Source: Pseudomonadota bacterium
GTDB taxonomy: Bacteria > Pseudomonadota > Alphaproteobacteria > Rhizobiales > MH13
NCBI GenBank assembly: GCA_039024915.1
Contig: JBCCPK010000001.1
Span: 496,001-560,000 of the forward strand
DNA length: 64,000 nucleotides
Direction: 5' to 3'
Below, piece by piece: positions 34,133 to 43,735 of this stretch (positions are counted from its first letter, which is position 1; each line of letters opens with the position of its first letter). The position numbers and the translations under genes were made by a program. The notes under the pieces are model-generated. The model was not told the origin of the DNA. It did not search any database and saw only the letters and a list, made by a program, of their open reading frames with translations.

Positions 34133-35991
34133 GTTTGAAGACTCCCAATCTCATTTCCCGAAGCGTAACACGCCGGACTGTTTTGAAGGGTGCAACCGGT
34201 CTTGCAGCCGCAGGGACCATGCCGATTCGAGCATTTGCGCAGGGCGCCAAAACGCGTTCACACGGCCTGTCGTCTTTTGGTGAACTCGGTCTGTCCGAGG
34301 ACTTCACTCGGTTTCCGCATGTCAACCCGAGCGCACCGAAGGGCGGAACGCTCAGCACGCAGGCGCGGGCCTGGGGCTTCAACCAAAACCCCATAACCTT
34401 CAATACGCTGAACGGATTTGTCCTGCAGGGCGACGGTGCTCCAGGCGTTGGATTGACGTTTGATACGCTGATGAAGGGGTCTGGGGACGAGCCTGACGCG
34501 GTTTACGGGCTCCTCGCTGAGTGGGTTGAGTTCTCTGACGACGGTTTGGTGTACGACTACAAGGTCCGCAGCGAAGCGCGCTTCCACGATGGCTCTGCAA
34601 TTACCGCGCGCGATATCGCTTGGTCCCTGATGACCCTTAAAGAACAGGGACATCCCGATATTGCCAACCTTCTCAGTGAACTTGAGATGGCCGAAGCGGT
34701 CGAAGCTGACCTTGTGCGGCTGACTTTTGCGCCCGGTCGGCCCCGTGATCTGCACCTTGCGGTCTCCGGTATACCTATCTTTTCACAAGCATGGTGGGAG
34801 GGGCGTGACTTTGGTGCGTCTACCCTGGAGCCCGTGCTCGGATCGGGTCCTTACCAGGTCGGAACGTTTGAGGTGGGACGTTTCATTCACTACGAGCGCG
34901 TTGACAACTACTGGGGTGCCGATCTGCCGGTGAATGTCGGGCAGAGTAATTTCGAGCGAATCCGCATCAACTTCTTTCGGGATAGAGACGTCGCCTTTGA
35001 GGCTTTCAAGGCTGGCGATATGAACATGCGGGAGGAATTTACTTCGCGTGTCTGGGCCACCGAATACACCTTCCCTCGCGTCGATTCTGGCGACGTTGTC
35101 CAAAACAATTTGCCAGATGGTCGCGCCGCGGGCGCTCAAGGTTTCTTTTTCAATACAAGGCGAGCGAAGTTCTCCGACCCTAAAGTCCGCGAGGCACTTG
35201 GGCTGCTTTTCGATTTTGAGTGGTCGAACGAGCGGCTGTTCTTCGGCCTGTACGAACGAACGCACTCAATGTTTGAAAATGCACCTTTTAAGGCTGAGGG
35301 CTTACCCAGCGCGGAGGAACTTGCTCTGCTGGAACCGTTCCGCAGTGAACTCCCCGATGCGGTTTTCGGCGAACCCTACATTCCGCCAGTCTCGGACGGC
35401 TCAGGCTCGGATCGGGCGCTCCAGCGACAGGCAAACACTATGCTCAATGAGGCTGGTTGGACCTTGCAGGACGGGCGCCGGGTGAATGCATCGGGCCAGC
35501 AGATGACCATCGAGTTTCTCCTGGTCGGTCCGACCTTTGAGCGGATCGTCAACCCGTACATTCAAAATCTCGAGAGACTTGGCATTGCGGGGACATCGAG
35601 GACGGTTGATGGCGCGCAGTACCAGGACCGCCTCAACGAGTTCGATTTCGACATCACCACGCGACGTTTCGCCTTCGGGCTGACACCGGGAGCCGGGCTG
35701 CGGTCAATATTCGGCTCACGGTTCGCCAACGAGCCAGGCTCTCGAAACCTCGCCGGTATCGCAGTTCCGGCACTCGACGCTCTGATTGAACAGGCCGCCC
35801 GCGCCAGCAGCCGGGACGAATTGAACGTTACCATGCGTGCCATCGACCGCGTGTTACGCGCTGGCCAGTATTGGGTACCCCAGTGGTTCAAGGCCAGCCA
35901 CTGGATCGCCCACGATGCGAACATGCGCTATCCGCAGTCAAAACCGCGCTATGCTCTGCCTGTCGAATCACACTGGTGGATCGAGAGCTAA
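34129..35991 (+). CDS. YejA-like peptide-binding protein, Tat-type signal
   Basis: This is the second family 5 solute-binding protein of the operon, 620 residues. Its N-terminus carries a twin-arginine motif (TRRTVLKGATGLAAAG) and a short hydrophobic region ending near AFA|QG, so it is probably folded before export. Core motifs match the first paralogue: FPHVNPSAPKGGTL, SEARFHDGSAITARDIAW and YERVDNYWGADLPVNVGQ. The start overlaps the stop of the preceding gene by four bases. Two paralogues could widen the peptide range of one permease. Confidence 0.92.
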   Translation: MSLKTPNLISRSVTRRTVLKGATGLAAAGTMPIRAFAQGAKTRSHGLSSFGELGLSEDFTRFPHVNPSAPKGGTLSTQARAWGFNQNPITFNTLNGFVLQGDGAPGVGLTFDTLMKGSGDEPDAVYGLLAEWVEFSDDGLVYDYKVRSEARFHDGSAITARDIAWSLMTLKEQGHPDIANLLSELEMAEAVEADLVRLTFAPGRPRDLHLAVSGIPIFSQAWWEGRDFGASTLEPVLGSGPYQVGTFEVGRFIHYERVDNYWGADLPVNVGQSNFERIRINFFRDRDVAFEAFKAGDMNMREEFTSRVWATEYTFPRVDSGDVVQNNLPDGRAAGAQGFFFNTRRAKFSDPKVREALGLLFDFEWSNERLFFGLYERTHSMFENAPFKAEGLPSAEELALLEPFRSELPDAVFGEPYIPPVSDGSGSDRALQRQANTMLNEAGWTLQDGRRVNASGQQMTIEFLLVGPTFERIVNPYIQNLERLGIAGTSRTVDGAQYQDRLNEFDFDITTRRFAFGLTPGAGLRSIFGSRFANEPGSRNLAGIAVPALDALIEQAARASSRDELNVTMRAIDRVLRAGQYWVPQWFKASHWIAHDANMRYPQSKPRYALPVESHWWIES

Positions 35992-36039
35992 GTTTCCCTG
36001 TCCCAAGATTTCGACTGCACCTAAGGAGCACTGCCCGCT

Positions 36040-37155
36040 TTGCTTGCCTACGTTGTCCGACGCATCCTTTTGATGATCCCGACAATCATTGGGATCATGG
36101 CGCTTTCATTTGCGGTTGTGCAGTTTGCACCAGGAGGGCCGATCGAACGCGTCATCGCGCAACTCCAGGGCACCGATATCGACGCGACAGCGCGCTTCAC
36201 GGGCGGCACAGGAGATTTCTCGGGCCAGGATCAGCAGGATTTCGCCGGCGGAGGTGAGGAAGCCGACAGCGGCGTCTATCGTGGTGCCCAGGGCCTCGAT
36301 CCTGAGTTCATAGCCGAGCTTGAGCGCCAATTCGGCTTCGACAAGCCGCCGCTTGAACGCTTCTTGACGATGCTATGGAACTATGCGCGCTTCGACTTCG
36401 GAGAAAGCTACTTTCGCGACGTGGAAGTCATTGATCTGATCGTCGAAAAACTTCCAGTTTCCATATCACTGGGCCTTTGGATGACCTTGTTGTCCTACGG
36501 GATCTCAATCCCATTGGGGATCGCCAAAGCGGTGCGCGATGGTTCGCGCTTTGATATCTGGACAAGTGCCGTCGTCATTGTTGGCTACGCGATCCCCGGG
36601 TTTCTGTTTGCGATCTTGTTGATCGTCCTGTTCGCAGGCGGCTCGTTCTTCGACCTGTTCCCTTTGTCGGGGCTGACGTCGGAGAACTGGGACCAATTGA
36701 GTTGGTGGCAGAAAATCCTCGATTACTTCTGGCACTTGACGCTGCCGCTCATTGCGATGGCCGTTGGCGCATTTGCGACAACGACACTGCTGACAAAGAA
36801 TTCGTTCCTCGATGAAATCCGCAAACAATATGTGACGACGGCGCGGGCCAAGGGGCTTGATGAACGCACCGTGCTTTACGGTCACGTCTTCCGCAATGCG
36901 ATGCTGATCATCATCGCCGGCTTTCCGGGCGCCTTCATCTCCGCGTTTTTCACCGGATCGCTATTGATCGAGACGATTTTTTCGCTCGACGGGCTTGGAC
37001 TTCTGGGCTTCGAAAGCGTCTTCGGGCGCGACTATCCGGTCGTATTCGGGACGCTTTACATCTTCTCCTTAATGGGGCTTGTCGTCGCGCTTCTGTCCGA
37101 CCTTGTCTATATGTGGGTCGATCCGCGCATCGACTTTGAAGCGCGGAGCACCTGA
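36040..37155 (+). CDS. yejB: Peptide/microcin C ABC importer permease YejB
   Basis: This 371-residue inner-membrane permease of the DppB/OppB type begins at TTG 36040 ([15 protein letters not shown]) after AAGGAG. It has about six membrane helices and the EAA cytoplasmic loop ([26 protein letters not shown]) that contacts the ATPase. The insertion between the first helix and [19 protein letters not shown] is typical of YejB and is here Gly/Gln/Asp-rich. yejE follows four bases later. Confidence 0.93.
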   Translation: MLAYVVRRILLMIPTIIGIMALSFAVVQFAPGGPIERVIAQLQGTDIDATARFTGGTGDFSGQDQQDFAGGGEEADSGVYRGAQGLDPEFIAELERQFGFDKPPLERFLTMLWNYARFDFGESYFRDVEVIDLIVEKLPVSISLGLWMTLLSYGISIPLGIAKAVRDGSRFDIWTSAVVIVGYAIPGFLFAILLIVLFAGGSFFDLFPLSGLTSENWDQLSWWQKILDYFWHLTLPLIAMAVGAFATTTLLTKNSFLDEIRKQYVTTARAKGLDERTVLYGHVFRNAMLIIIAGFPGAFISAFFTGSLLIETIFSLDGLGLLGFESVFGRDYPVVFGTLYIFSLMGLVVALLSDLVYMWVDPRIDFEARST

Positions 37156-37159
37156 GCGC

Positions 37160-38332
37160 ATGGATGCCCGCAATCCCGATGCACCTGTCGTCATTGACGA
37201 CCCCGCCCCCGCTAGCGAACCGATCGTAAGGCAAAGGCCACGTATTTCGCCGCTCAACCAACGGCGGTTGAACAATTTCAAAGCGAACGGTCGAGGCTAC
37301 TGGTCGCTCTGGATCTTCCTTTTTCTCTTCATTTTGACGCTGTTCGCGGAGTTGATTGCAAACGAGCGACCGCTCTTGGTTTCCTATAAGGGGGAACTGC
37401 TGTTTCCCGTGCTCGTGGATTATCCGGAGGAAAAGTTCGGCGGGTTCCTGGCGGTCACGCGATATTATGATCCGTTCATCCGAGAGGAGATCGAAGCCAA
37501 TGGATGGATGATCCATACGCCGATTCGCTACGATCACACCACGCGGTCGTATGCGTCCAACATGCCCTACCCCATTGCGCCCACATGGCTGCTTGACCGA
37601 TCCGAAGCTTGCTCAAAGCTTGAAGACGGCGTTGATGACGCCTATTGCGGCTATGGCACCTACCATTGGCTGGGCACGGACGATCAAGGACGCGATGTTC
37701 TAGCCCGTCTGATTTACGGTTTCCGACTATCGGTTCTTTTCGGGCTCACGCTGACCCTTGTATCGTCCGTCATCGGCGTCTCAGCAGGTGCGATCCAGGG
37801 ATATTTCGGCGGCTGGACCGACCTCCTGTTCCAACGCTTCATCGAAATCTGGACGTCTATTCCGTCGCTGTATCTTCTGCTGATCTTCTCGGCTTTCTTT
37901 GTGCCAGGGTTCTGGACGCTGCTTTTCATTCTTCTCCTGTTCAGTTGGGTTGCTTTGGTCGGGCTTGTACGTGCGGAATTCCTGCGCGGGCGCAACCTCG
38001 AATACGTCCGAGCAGCTCGAGCGCTTGGCCTGTCCGACTTGCGGATCATGTTTCGCCATATTTTGCCCAACGCCATGGTTGCGACGATCACGTTCCTACC
38101 GTTCATCCTGTCAGGCTCGATCACGACCCTGACCGCGCTTGATTTTCTTGGACTGGGGCTTCAGGGCGACGCGCCGTCGCTCGGCGAGCTCTTGGCGCAG
38201 GGTAAAACGAACCGTAATGCGCCTTGGCTTGGTTTGACCGGCTTCATGACCATTTCGATCATGCTGTCGCTGTTGATCTTCGTTGGCGAAGCGGTGCGCG
38301 ACGCCTTTGATCCAAGAAAAGTCGAGGGGTGA
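37160..38332 (+). CDS. yejE: Peptide/microcin C ABC importer permease YejE
   Basis: This 390-residue partner permease has an N-terminal cytoplasmic segment, a first helix (LWIFLFLFILTLFAEL), the long periplasmic domain characteristic of YejE (ANERPLLVSYKGELLFPV, HWLGTDDQGRDVLARLIYGFRLS) and the EAA loop (EYVRAARALGLSDLRIMFRHILPN). It lies four bases after yejB and overlaps or abuts yejF. Length and order match the yejABEF operon. Confidence 0.94.
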   Translation: MDARNPDAPVVIDDPAPASEPIVRQRPRISPLNQRRLNNFKANGRGYWSLWIFLFLFILTLFAELIANERPLLVSYKGELLFPVLVDYPEEKFGGFLAVTRYYDPFIREEIEANGWMIHTPIRYDHTTRSYASNMPYPIAPTWLLDRSEACSKLEDGVDDAYCGYGTYHWLGTDDQGRDVLARLIYGFRLSVLFGLTLTLVSSVIGVSAGAIQGYFGGWTDLLFQRFIEIWTSIPSLYLLLIFSAFFVPGFWTLLFILLLFSWVALVGLVRAEFLRGRNLEYVRAARALGLSDLRIMFRHILPNAMVATITFLPFILSGSITTLTALDFLGLGLQGDAPSLGELLAQGKTNRNAPWLGLTGFMTISIMLSLLIFVGEAVRDAFDPRKVEG

Positions 38333-38343
38333 ACGGTCGAGCG

Positions 38344-39960
38344 ATGAGCCAGCCTATTTTATCCGTTCGCGATCTTGGTGTCGCCTTCAAATCGGCTGGG
38401 GAAACCAATCAGGTTGTACACGGCGTGGACTTCGACGTGCATGCCGGTGAAACGGTCGCGCTCGTCGGGGAATCGGGCTCGGGCAAGTCGGTTTCTGCGT
38501 TGTCAGTTTTGCAATTGCTCCCCTATCCGGCAGCCTCGCACCCGACGGGCTCGATACAATTTGACGGCGCTGAACTGTTAGGTGCCGACGATAAGACGCT
38601 GCGTGGTGTCCGCGGAAACGCGATCTCGATGATATTTCAGGAGCCGATGTCGTCACTGAACCCGCTACACAGCGTTGAACGGCAAGTCAGTGAAGTCCTG
38701 AAGGTTCACCAAGGAATGCGGGATGAGGCAGCCCGAGTTCGCACCTTGGAACTGCTTGATCGTGTAGGTATTCGCGATGCAGAGCGTCGTTTGAAAGCCT
38801 ATCCGCACGAGTTATCAGGCGGGCAACGCCAGCGTGTGATGATCGCGATGGCCCTCGCCAACAAGCCAAAGCTGCTGATTGCCGATGAACCGACGACGGC
38901 TTTGGACGTAACGGTGCAGGCGCAAATTCTTCGCCTGCTGGTTGAGCTGCAAGCCGAAATCGGCATGGCCATGCTTTTCATCACCCATGACTTGGGCATC
39001 GTTCGGCGCCTCGCCAAGCGCGTCAATGTCATGCAGGGCGGCAAGGTAGTTGAGCGGGGTGCGGTCTCCGATGTGTTCCACGACCCACAGCATCCCTACA
39101 CCAAAATGCTGATATCGACCGAACCTTCCGGTGCCCCAAAGACAAATCCTGATCCGTCAGAGATCGCGCTTAAAGCGGACAACCTCAAGGTCTGGTTTCC
39201 GATCAAGACTGGACTGTTCAAGCGAACAACTGGGCACATCAAGGCGGTTGATGGGATCGATGTCGTGATCCGCCAAGGCGAAACCTTGGGTATCGTTGGC
39301 GAGTCTGGTTCGGGCAAGACCACGCTTGGGCTCGCACTGTTACGCCTGACCGATTCCCAAGGCGCTATCCGCTTCCGCGGAACCGACATCACAGACTTCA
39401 AACGTAAGCAGATGATGCCGCTTCGCTCAGAGTTGCAAGTCGTCTTTCAGGACCCTTACGGCTCTCTTTCGCCCCGAATGTCGGTCTCGGACATCATTGA
39501 AGAGGGTCTGCTTATCCACCATCCGACCATGACGGACAGCGAACGCGACGCAGCTGTGGTCCATGCACTCGAAGAGGTCGGGCTCGACCCCGATACACGC
39601 TTTCGCTACCCGCATGAATTTTCCGGCGGACAACGTCAGCGTATTTCAATTGCGCGCGCGTTGGTTTTAAAGCCGCGGGTTATCTTGCTTGATGAGCCGA
39701 CTTCAGCACTTGATATGAGCGTTCAGGCACAAGTTGTTGATCTGCTGCGGGATATCCAACAGAAGCATAATCTGGCGTATCTGTTTATCTCGCATGACTT
39801 GAAAGTTGTGCAGGCGCTCTCACACACGATCCTCGTTATGAAAGATGGCAAAGTCGTCGAGGCTGGAGACAGACGGGCGATCTTCGAGAAACCGAAACAA
39901 GAGTATACCCGCCAGCTGATCGCTGCCGCTTTCGATGAGGCGATGCTCGCCGCACAATGA
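38344..39960 (+). CDS. yejF: Peptide/microcin C ABC importer ATPase YejF (double cassette)
   Basis: The 538-residue protein carries two ABC cassettes in one chain. The first Walker A is GESGSGKS at 43-50, with signature [14 protein letters not shown]. The second is GESGSGKTT near residue 318, with signature [15 protein letters not shown] and Walker [13 protein letters not shown]. Both halves look catalytically intact. ATG 38344 matches the family start. A GTG at 38329 overlapping the yejE stop is possible. It energises uptake of peptides and, in other bacteria, peptide-nucleotide antibiotics such as microcin C. Confidence 0.94.
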   Translation: MSQPILSVRDLGVAFKSAGETNQVVHGVDFDVHAGETVALVGESGSGKSVSALSVLQLLPYPAASHPTGSIQFDGAELLGADDKTLRGVRGNAISMIFQEPMSSLNPLHSVERQVSEVLKVHQGMRDEAARVRTLELLDRVGIRDAERRLKAYPHELSGGQRQRVMIAMALANKPKLLIADEPTTALDVTVQAQILRLLVELQAEIGMAMLFITHDLGIVRRLAKRVNVMQGGKVVERGAVSDVFHDPQHPYTKMLISTEPSGAPKTNPDPSEIALKADNLKVWFPIKTGLFKRTTGHIKAVDGIDVVIRQGETLGIVGESGSGKTTLGLALLRLTDSQGAIRFRGTDITDFKRKQMMPLRSELQVVFQDPYGSLSPRMSVSDIIEEGLLIHHPTMTDSERDAAVVHALEEVGLDPDTRFRYPHEFSGGQRQRISIARALVLKPRVILLDEPTSALDMSVQAQVVDLLRDIQQKHNLAYLFISHDLKVVQALSHTILVMKDGKVVEAGDRRAIFEKPKQEYTRQLIAAAFDEAMLAAQ

Positions 39961-40215
39961 CCGGAACACTCCGCCGAGCGGCAGGCAACAGCGTGTCATG
40001 ATCTCTGTTAAAGGAGCATGTCTTAGATGCCTCGCCAGACCGGTCTTCTTATGGTGCTGTTGCACACGAAGCTTCGCCTTCACAAAGCCATCGTTGGGCA
40101 GGATCAATCCCTGAAAGGCGATCGTTTTGACTAGTAACTCGGCTTAACCTTACCGACTAACTAACGCCTTCCATTCTCTTTGCCCTGTACCGCTCGGGAG
40201 AATAGGCTTGGCGGC

Positions 40216-40695
40216 ATGAAAAAAAGCGATGCGATTCACCCTGGAATTCTGCTGCTTGAGGAGTTTCTCAAGCCTCTGAATATCTCCCAGAACCGGCTTG
40301 CACGGGATATCGACGTGCCCGTCAGCCGTATAGCGGCTCTCGTCGCGGGTGAACGCGCCGTCACTGCAGACACTGCGATGCGGCTGGCGGAATATTTCGA
40401 CACGAAACCAGAGCTTTGGATGAACCTGCAGGCAGCTTACGAGTTGCAGACGCTTCGAGATGGCGACTGGGAGAGTATCCAAGCACGCATTCGGGCCTAT
40501 GATCCAACGCCGACGCGGCGCGGAAGGCCGCCATCCGCCAAAGTGAAGTCCGCTCGTAACGGCGGGTCCGCGAGATCTGCATCTGTTGACGATCAAAGCA
40601 CAGAAGGTGACGCTCGTGCGGAGGCCGAGGCGGACCTTGCCAGCTCGCTGCCCCGCGCGGTCTTGCCCGCCACCTTGCGATCAGGCTCGAAGTAA
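40216..40695 (+). CDS. HigA/VapI-family antitoxin-like HTH protein, no toxin gene adjacent
   Basis: The 159-residue protein begins with a typical HigA domain: HPGILLLEEFLKPLNISQNRLARDIDVPVSRI holds the XRE helix-turn-helix, and MRLAEYFDTKPELWMNLQAAYEL completes it. After about residue 95 comes a basic, then acidic, low-complexity tail of about 65 residues. HigA normally neutralises the RelE-like toxin HigB encoded just upstream, but the 255 bases upstream hold no such gene and none lies downstream. It may act as a stand-alone regulator or neutralise a toxin elsewhere. GGGAG lies about 18 bases before the ATG, so translation signals are weak. Confidence 0.85.
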   Translation: MKKSDAIHPGILLLEEFLKPLNISQNRLARDIDVPVSRIAALVAGERAVTADTAMRLAEYFDTKPELWMNLQAAYELQTLRDGDWESIQARIRAYDPTPTRRGRPPSAKVKSARNGGSARSASVDDQSTEGDARAEAEADLASSLPRAVLPATLRSGSK

Positions 40696-40736
40696 GGCCG
40701 CCAAACAGTCTAGCCCTGAAGGTCACGGGGGCAGAT

Positions 40737-41261
40737 TTAGCTCGCTAGCTTTTCCCTCAATCGGGCCTGTTTTTTGAATTTGCTGACCACCCGCGAGCGC
40801 TTAAATGCGGAGAGGTAATCGATGAACAGCTTTCCATCGAGGTGATCCACCTCATGTTGGATGCACGTCGACAATAAACCGGCAACATCCCGTTCGTGCG
40901 AATTCCCTTCGAGATCCATGTACCGAACCTTTGCGTTCGGTGGGCGGCTGATCTCCTCGTAATAATCCGGGATGGAAAGGCAGCCTTCCTCATAAGGGAT
41001 TGGTTCGCCCGATAGCTCGAGAATTTCGGGGTTGATCAGCGTTAGCGGCTCAGCGTCTTCCTCACGCGGAGAACAATCGGTCACAACGATACGCAGTGGC
41101 ACACCGACCTGTATAGCCGCCAACCCGATGCCGGGCGCCTCATACATCGTTTCATACATATCATCGACCAGTCTCCTGATCTCATCGGTGATTTCGGTCA
41201 CCGGTTTGGAAATCTCATAGAGACGCTTGTCGGGCAGAATAAGAATGTCTCGAAGTGCCAT
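40737..41261 (-). CDS. def: Peptide deformylase
   Basis: This enzyme removes the formyl group from new proteins using a metal. The 174-residue protein has all three signatures: GIGLAAIQ (44-51), EGCLS with metal ligand Cys94, and QHEVDHL with ligands His136 and His140 and catalytic Glu137. The length and the C-terminal basic helix fit type 1 enzymes. fmt, which commonly follows def, is not present: the next gene is the HigA-like gene on the other strand. Confidence 0.96.
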   Translation of the reverse strand: MALRDILILPDKRLYEISKPVTEITDEIRRLVDDMYETMYEAPGIGLAAIQVGVPLRIVVTDCSPREEDAEPLTLINPEILELSGEPIPYEEGCLSIPDYYEEISRPPNAKVRYMDLEGNSHERDVAGLLSTCIQHEVDHLDGKLFIDYLSAFKRSRVVSKFKKQARLREKLAS

Positions 41262-41425
41262 GGAGAGGAATTAATCAGCGCTGGTTGACCGGTCAAGCAT
41301 AGCAGCGAAAGCCAATCCCCGGTGGCAGCGTCCCGGAGGGTTTGCGGCTGACAAAAGCCGATGCAATCTAGCAAGAGTGATTCGCAAGCAGCCATCGCTG
41401 CGCACTCTCAAAGGCGGGCCTTCGA

Positions 41426-42763
41426 TTGCAGATTGAGTTTGACGCTGTTCTGTTCGTTCTTGGTGGCCTGCCAATCACGCTGGCGAGCGTGGGTTGGTTT
41501 GCCTTGTCTCTCGTCATTTTGCTTGCGCTGGTCCTGTTCGCCACGATTGTGACACTACGAGCAAAGGCTCGCAGGATCGAGCATCAGGCCGAGGCCGAAA
41601 AGGCGGTTTTGAACGAACAGATCAAGGTGATGTCCGCTGCGCAAACGGAACTCACCGGTCGCGTTCAATCCATGTCCGAAATGCTTGGTCACCGGCAGGC
41701 GGAGCTGACCCGGGTCATGTCTGAGCGCATGGAGCGGCTGGGTCATCGTCTTGGTCAGTCCCTGGCGCAACAGAGCCACAACACCCACGAAACGCTCACG
41801 ACACTGCACGAGCGGTTGGCCGCAATCGATACGGCGCAAAAGAACATCACCGAGCTGAGCCAGGGTGTCATCGAGCTGCAGACGGTTCTTAAGGACAAAC
41901 AGACCCGCGGTGCCTATGGGCAAGGTCGGATGGAAGCCATCGTCCAAGATGCCCTGCCGCGGGGGGCGTACGCCTTCCAGCACACCCTGTCGAATGGGAC
42001 ACGGCCGGACTGTGTGGTTTTTCTACCGAACGGCGCGCCAAGTCTGGTCGTCGATGCGAAGTTCCCTCTGGAGGGTTGGACGGCGATGCGGCAGGCGACC
42101 GACGAAGCCGCTATTGCGCAGGCAGCAAAAGCGTTTCGCGGCGACATTGCCAATCATGTGGGAGACATTGTCTCCAAATACTTCATTCCGGGGGAAACGC
42201 ACGAGACCGCGTTCATGTTTGTACCGTCGGAATCGATCTTTGCCGATTTGCATGAGCGCTTCGAAGATGTCGTCCAGAAAGCTGCGCGTCAGCGCGTTGT
42301 TATCGTGTCTCCCTCATTACTGACGCTCTCCATTCAGGTCGTGCAGGCGGTCCTGCGGGATGCGCGCCTGCGTGAACAAGCGCATCTTATTCAGGATGAG
42401 GTCGGCAAGCTCGTCGATGACATCGTACGGCTTGATGAGCGCGTCTCAAAACTGTCGACCCACTTTGGTCAGGCTCAGCGCGATATCGAGCAAATCCAGA
42501 CCTCAACCGGTAAGATCGTGAAACGCGGCGATCGGATCGGCAACCTTGATGTTCAGCCAGAGAAAGCGGCGCAGCCAGTTTCAGAGGCTCCCAAAAAGGC
42601 TGTGCCAACGGGCAAACCGGTTCGCGTTATTGCGTCCGATACCAAGCCAGCGGTACGCGCCGTCCAGGATACACTGGCAAACCGTTTTGAAGACGATCGG
42701 GATAGCGATCCGTCTATCGCGCCGAAACTGCCCCTATCGAAGCGCCGCAGTTCAGCATCCTGA
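41426..42763 (+). CDS. rmuC: DNA recombination protein RmuC
   Basis: The 445-residue protein, from TTG 41426, has one N-terminal membrane helix (FALSLVILLALVLFATIV), a long coiled coil (about 45-160) and the RmuC nuclease-like core (YGQGRMEAIVQDALPRGAYAFQ, LVVDAKFPLEGW, HVGDIVSKYFIPGETHETAFMFVPSE-like region). RmuC limits inversions and other rearrangements. The metal-site residues typical of PD-(D/E)XK nucleases appear in VVDAKFPLE. The C-terminal tail is disordered. It is divergent from def. Confidence 0.92.
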   Translation: MQIEFDAVLFVLGGLPITLASVGWFALSLVILLALVLFATIVTLRAKARRIEHQAEAEKAVLNEQIKVMSAAQTELTGRVQSMSEMLGHRQAELTRVMSERMERLGHRLGQSLAQQSHNTHETLTTLHERLAAIDTAQKNITELSQGVIELQTVLKDKQTRGAYGQGRMEAIVQDALPRGAYAFQHTLSNGTRPDCVVFLPNGAPSLVVDAKFPLEGWTAMRQATDEAAIAQAAKAFRGDIANHVGDIVSKYFIPGETHETAFMFVPSESIFADLHERFEDVVQKAARQRVVIVSPSLLTLSIQVVQAVLRDARLREQAHLIQDEVGKLVDDIVRLDERVSKLSTHFGQAQRDIEQIQTSTGKIVKRGDRIGNLDVQPEKAAQPVSEAPKKAVPTGKPVRVIASDTKPAVRAVQDTLANRFEDDRDSDPSIAPKLPLSKRRSSAS

Positions 42764-42772
42764 TTTTAGGTT

Positions 42773-43390
42773 TTACTCCTGGGCCTGAAGCGGTGAACGG
42801 GCACGCATCGCGGCCGCCAGTGTACCCTCGTCAAGGTAGTCGAGCTCTCCCCCAACAGGAACCCCATGTGCAAGCCGGGTCACGGTGACACCGCACGGTG
42901 CCAAACGATCGGTGAGATAGAACGCTGTCGTCTGGCCCTCTACAGTCGCATTGATGGCAAGCACCACTTCTCTGACTGACGACTGACTGGCACGGTCTAT
43001 CAACTTATCGATCGACAATTGCTCCGGCCCGACGCCATCAAGAGGCGAGAGCACGCCTCCAAGCACGTGATAAACCCCCTTCAGCGCGTTGGCACGCTCG
43101 AGTGCCCACAAGTCTGAGACATCCTCAACCACAACCAGTTGCGCGGCTTCGCGCTTGGGATCCGTGCAAATGCTGCAGGGACTGGTTGTGTCAATATTGC
43201 CGCAGTTTTCGCACTCTACAACGCGGTCATACGCCGTCACCATGGCTTCAGCCAGCGGCCCCAACAGCTGATCTTTGCGCTTGATGAGGTGGAGCGCCGC
43301 CCGTCTCGCGGAGCGTGGACCTAACCCCGGCAGCTTTGCCAGAAGTTGGATCAAGCGCTCGATCTCTGGGCCGACCGTGTGGTCTGTCAT
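42773..43390 (-). CDS. recR: Recombination mediator RecR
   Basis: RecR works with RecO and RecF in loading RecA at gaps. The 205-residue protein has an N-terminal helix-hairpin-helix ([19 protein letters not shown]), a zinc finger with Cys60, Cys63, Cys72 and Cys75, a Toprim domain ([14 protein letters not shown]) and the Walker-B-like C-terminal end. It is the last gene of the ffs-dnaX-ybaB-recR run, 21 bases after ybaB. Confidence 0.96.
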   Translation of the reverse strand: MTDHTVGPEIERLIQLLAKLPGLGPRSARRAALHLIKRKDQLLGPLAEAMVTAYDRVVECENCGNIDTTSPCSICTDPKREAAQLVVVEDVSDLWALERANALKGVYHVLGGVLSPLDGVGPEQLSIDKLIDRASQSSVREVVLAINATVEGQTTAFYLTDRLAPCGVTVTRLAHGVPVGGELDYLDEGTLAAAMRARSPLQAQE

Positions 43391-43411
43391 CGCGTTGTCC
43401 GAAGGCGTTGA

Positions 43412-43735
43412 TCACATGCCCGGCAGCTTCATACCCGGCGGCAGGCCCATACCTTGCATCATCTCGCCGGTCTTCTCAGCCATCATCGCTTCGACCTTAG
43501 CTTTTGCATCGTTATGCGCTGCGATGATCAGGTCTTCCAGGATCTCAGCTTCGTCGGCAACAAGCAGCGACGGATCGATCTTCAGTCCCGTCAGATCGTT
43601 CTTGCCGCTCATCGTCAGCGTGACCATGCCGCCGCCCGAGCTGCCCTCAACGGTCTGCTCAGCGAGCTCTGCCTGCATCTCCTGCATCTTATCCTGCATG
43701 GACTTGGCCTGTTTCATCATTTTCATGATGTCCAT
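43412..43735 (-). CDS. YbaB/EbfC nucleoid-associated protein
   Basis: This 107-residue dimeric DNA-binding protein has a Met/Lys-rich N-terminal helix ([25 protein letters not shown]) and the YbaB core ([25 protein letters not shown]). Its start overlaps the end of dnaX by 13 bases, showing translational coupling. The C-terminal Gly/Met-rich tail ([18 protein letters not shown]) is common in alphaproteobacteria. Confidence 0.93.
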   Translation of the reverse strand: MDIMKMMKQAKSMQDKMQEMQAELAEQTVEGSSGGGMVTLTMSGKNDLTGLKIDPSLLVADEAEILEDLIIAAHNDAKAKVEAMMAEKTGEMMQGMGLPPGMKLPGM

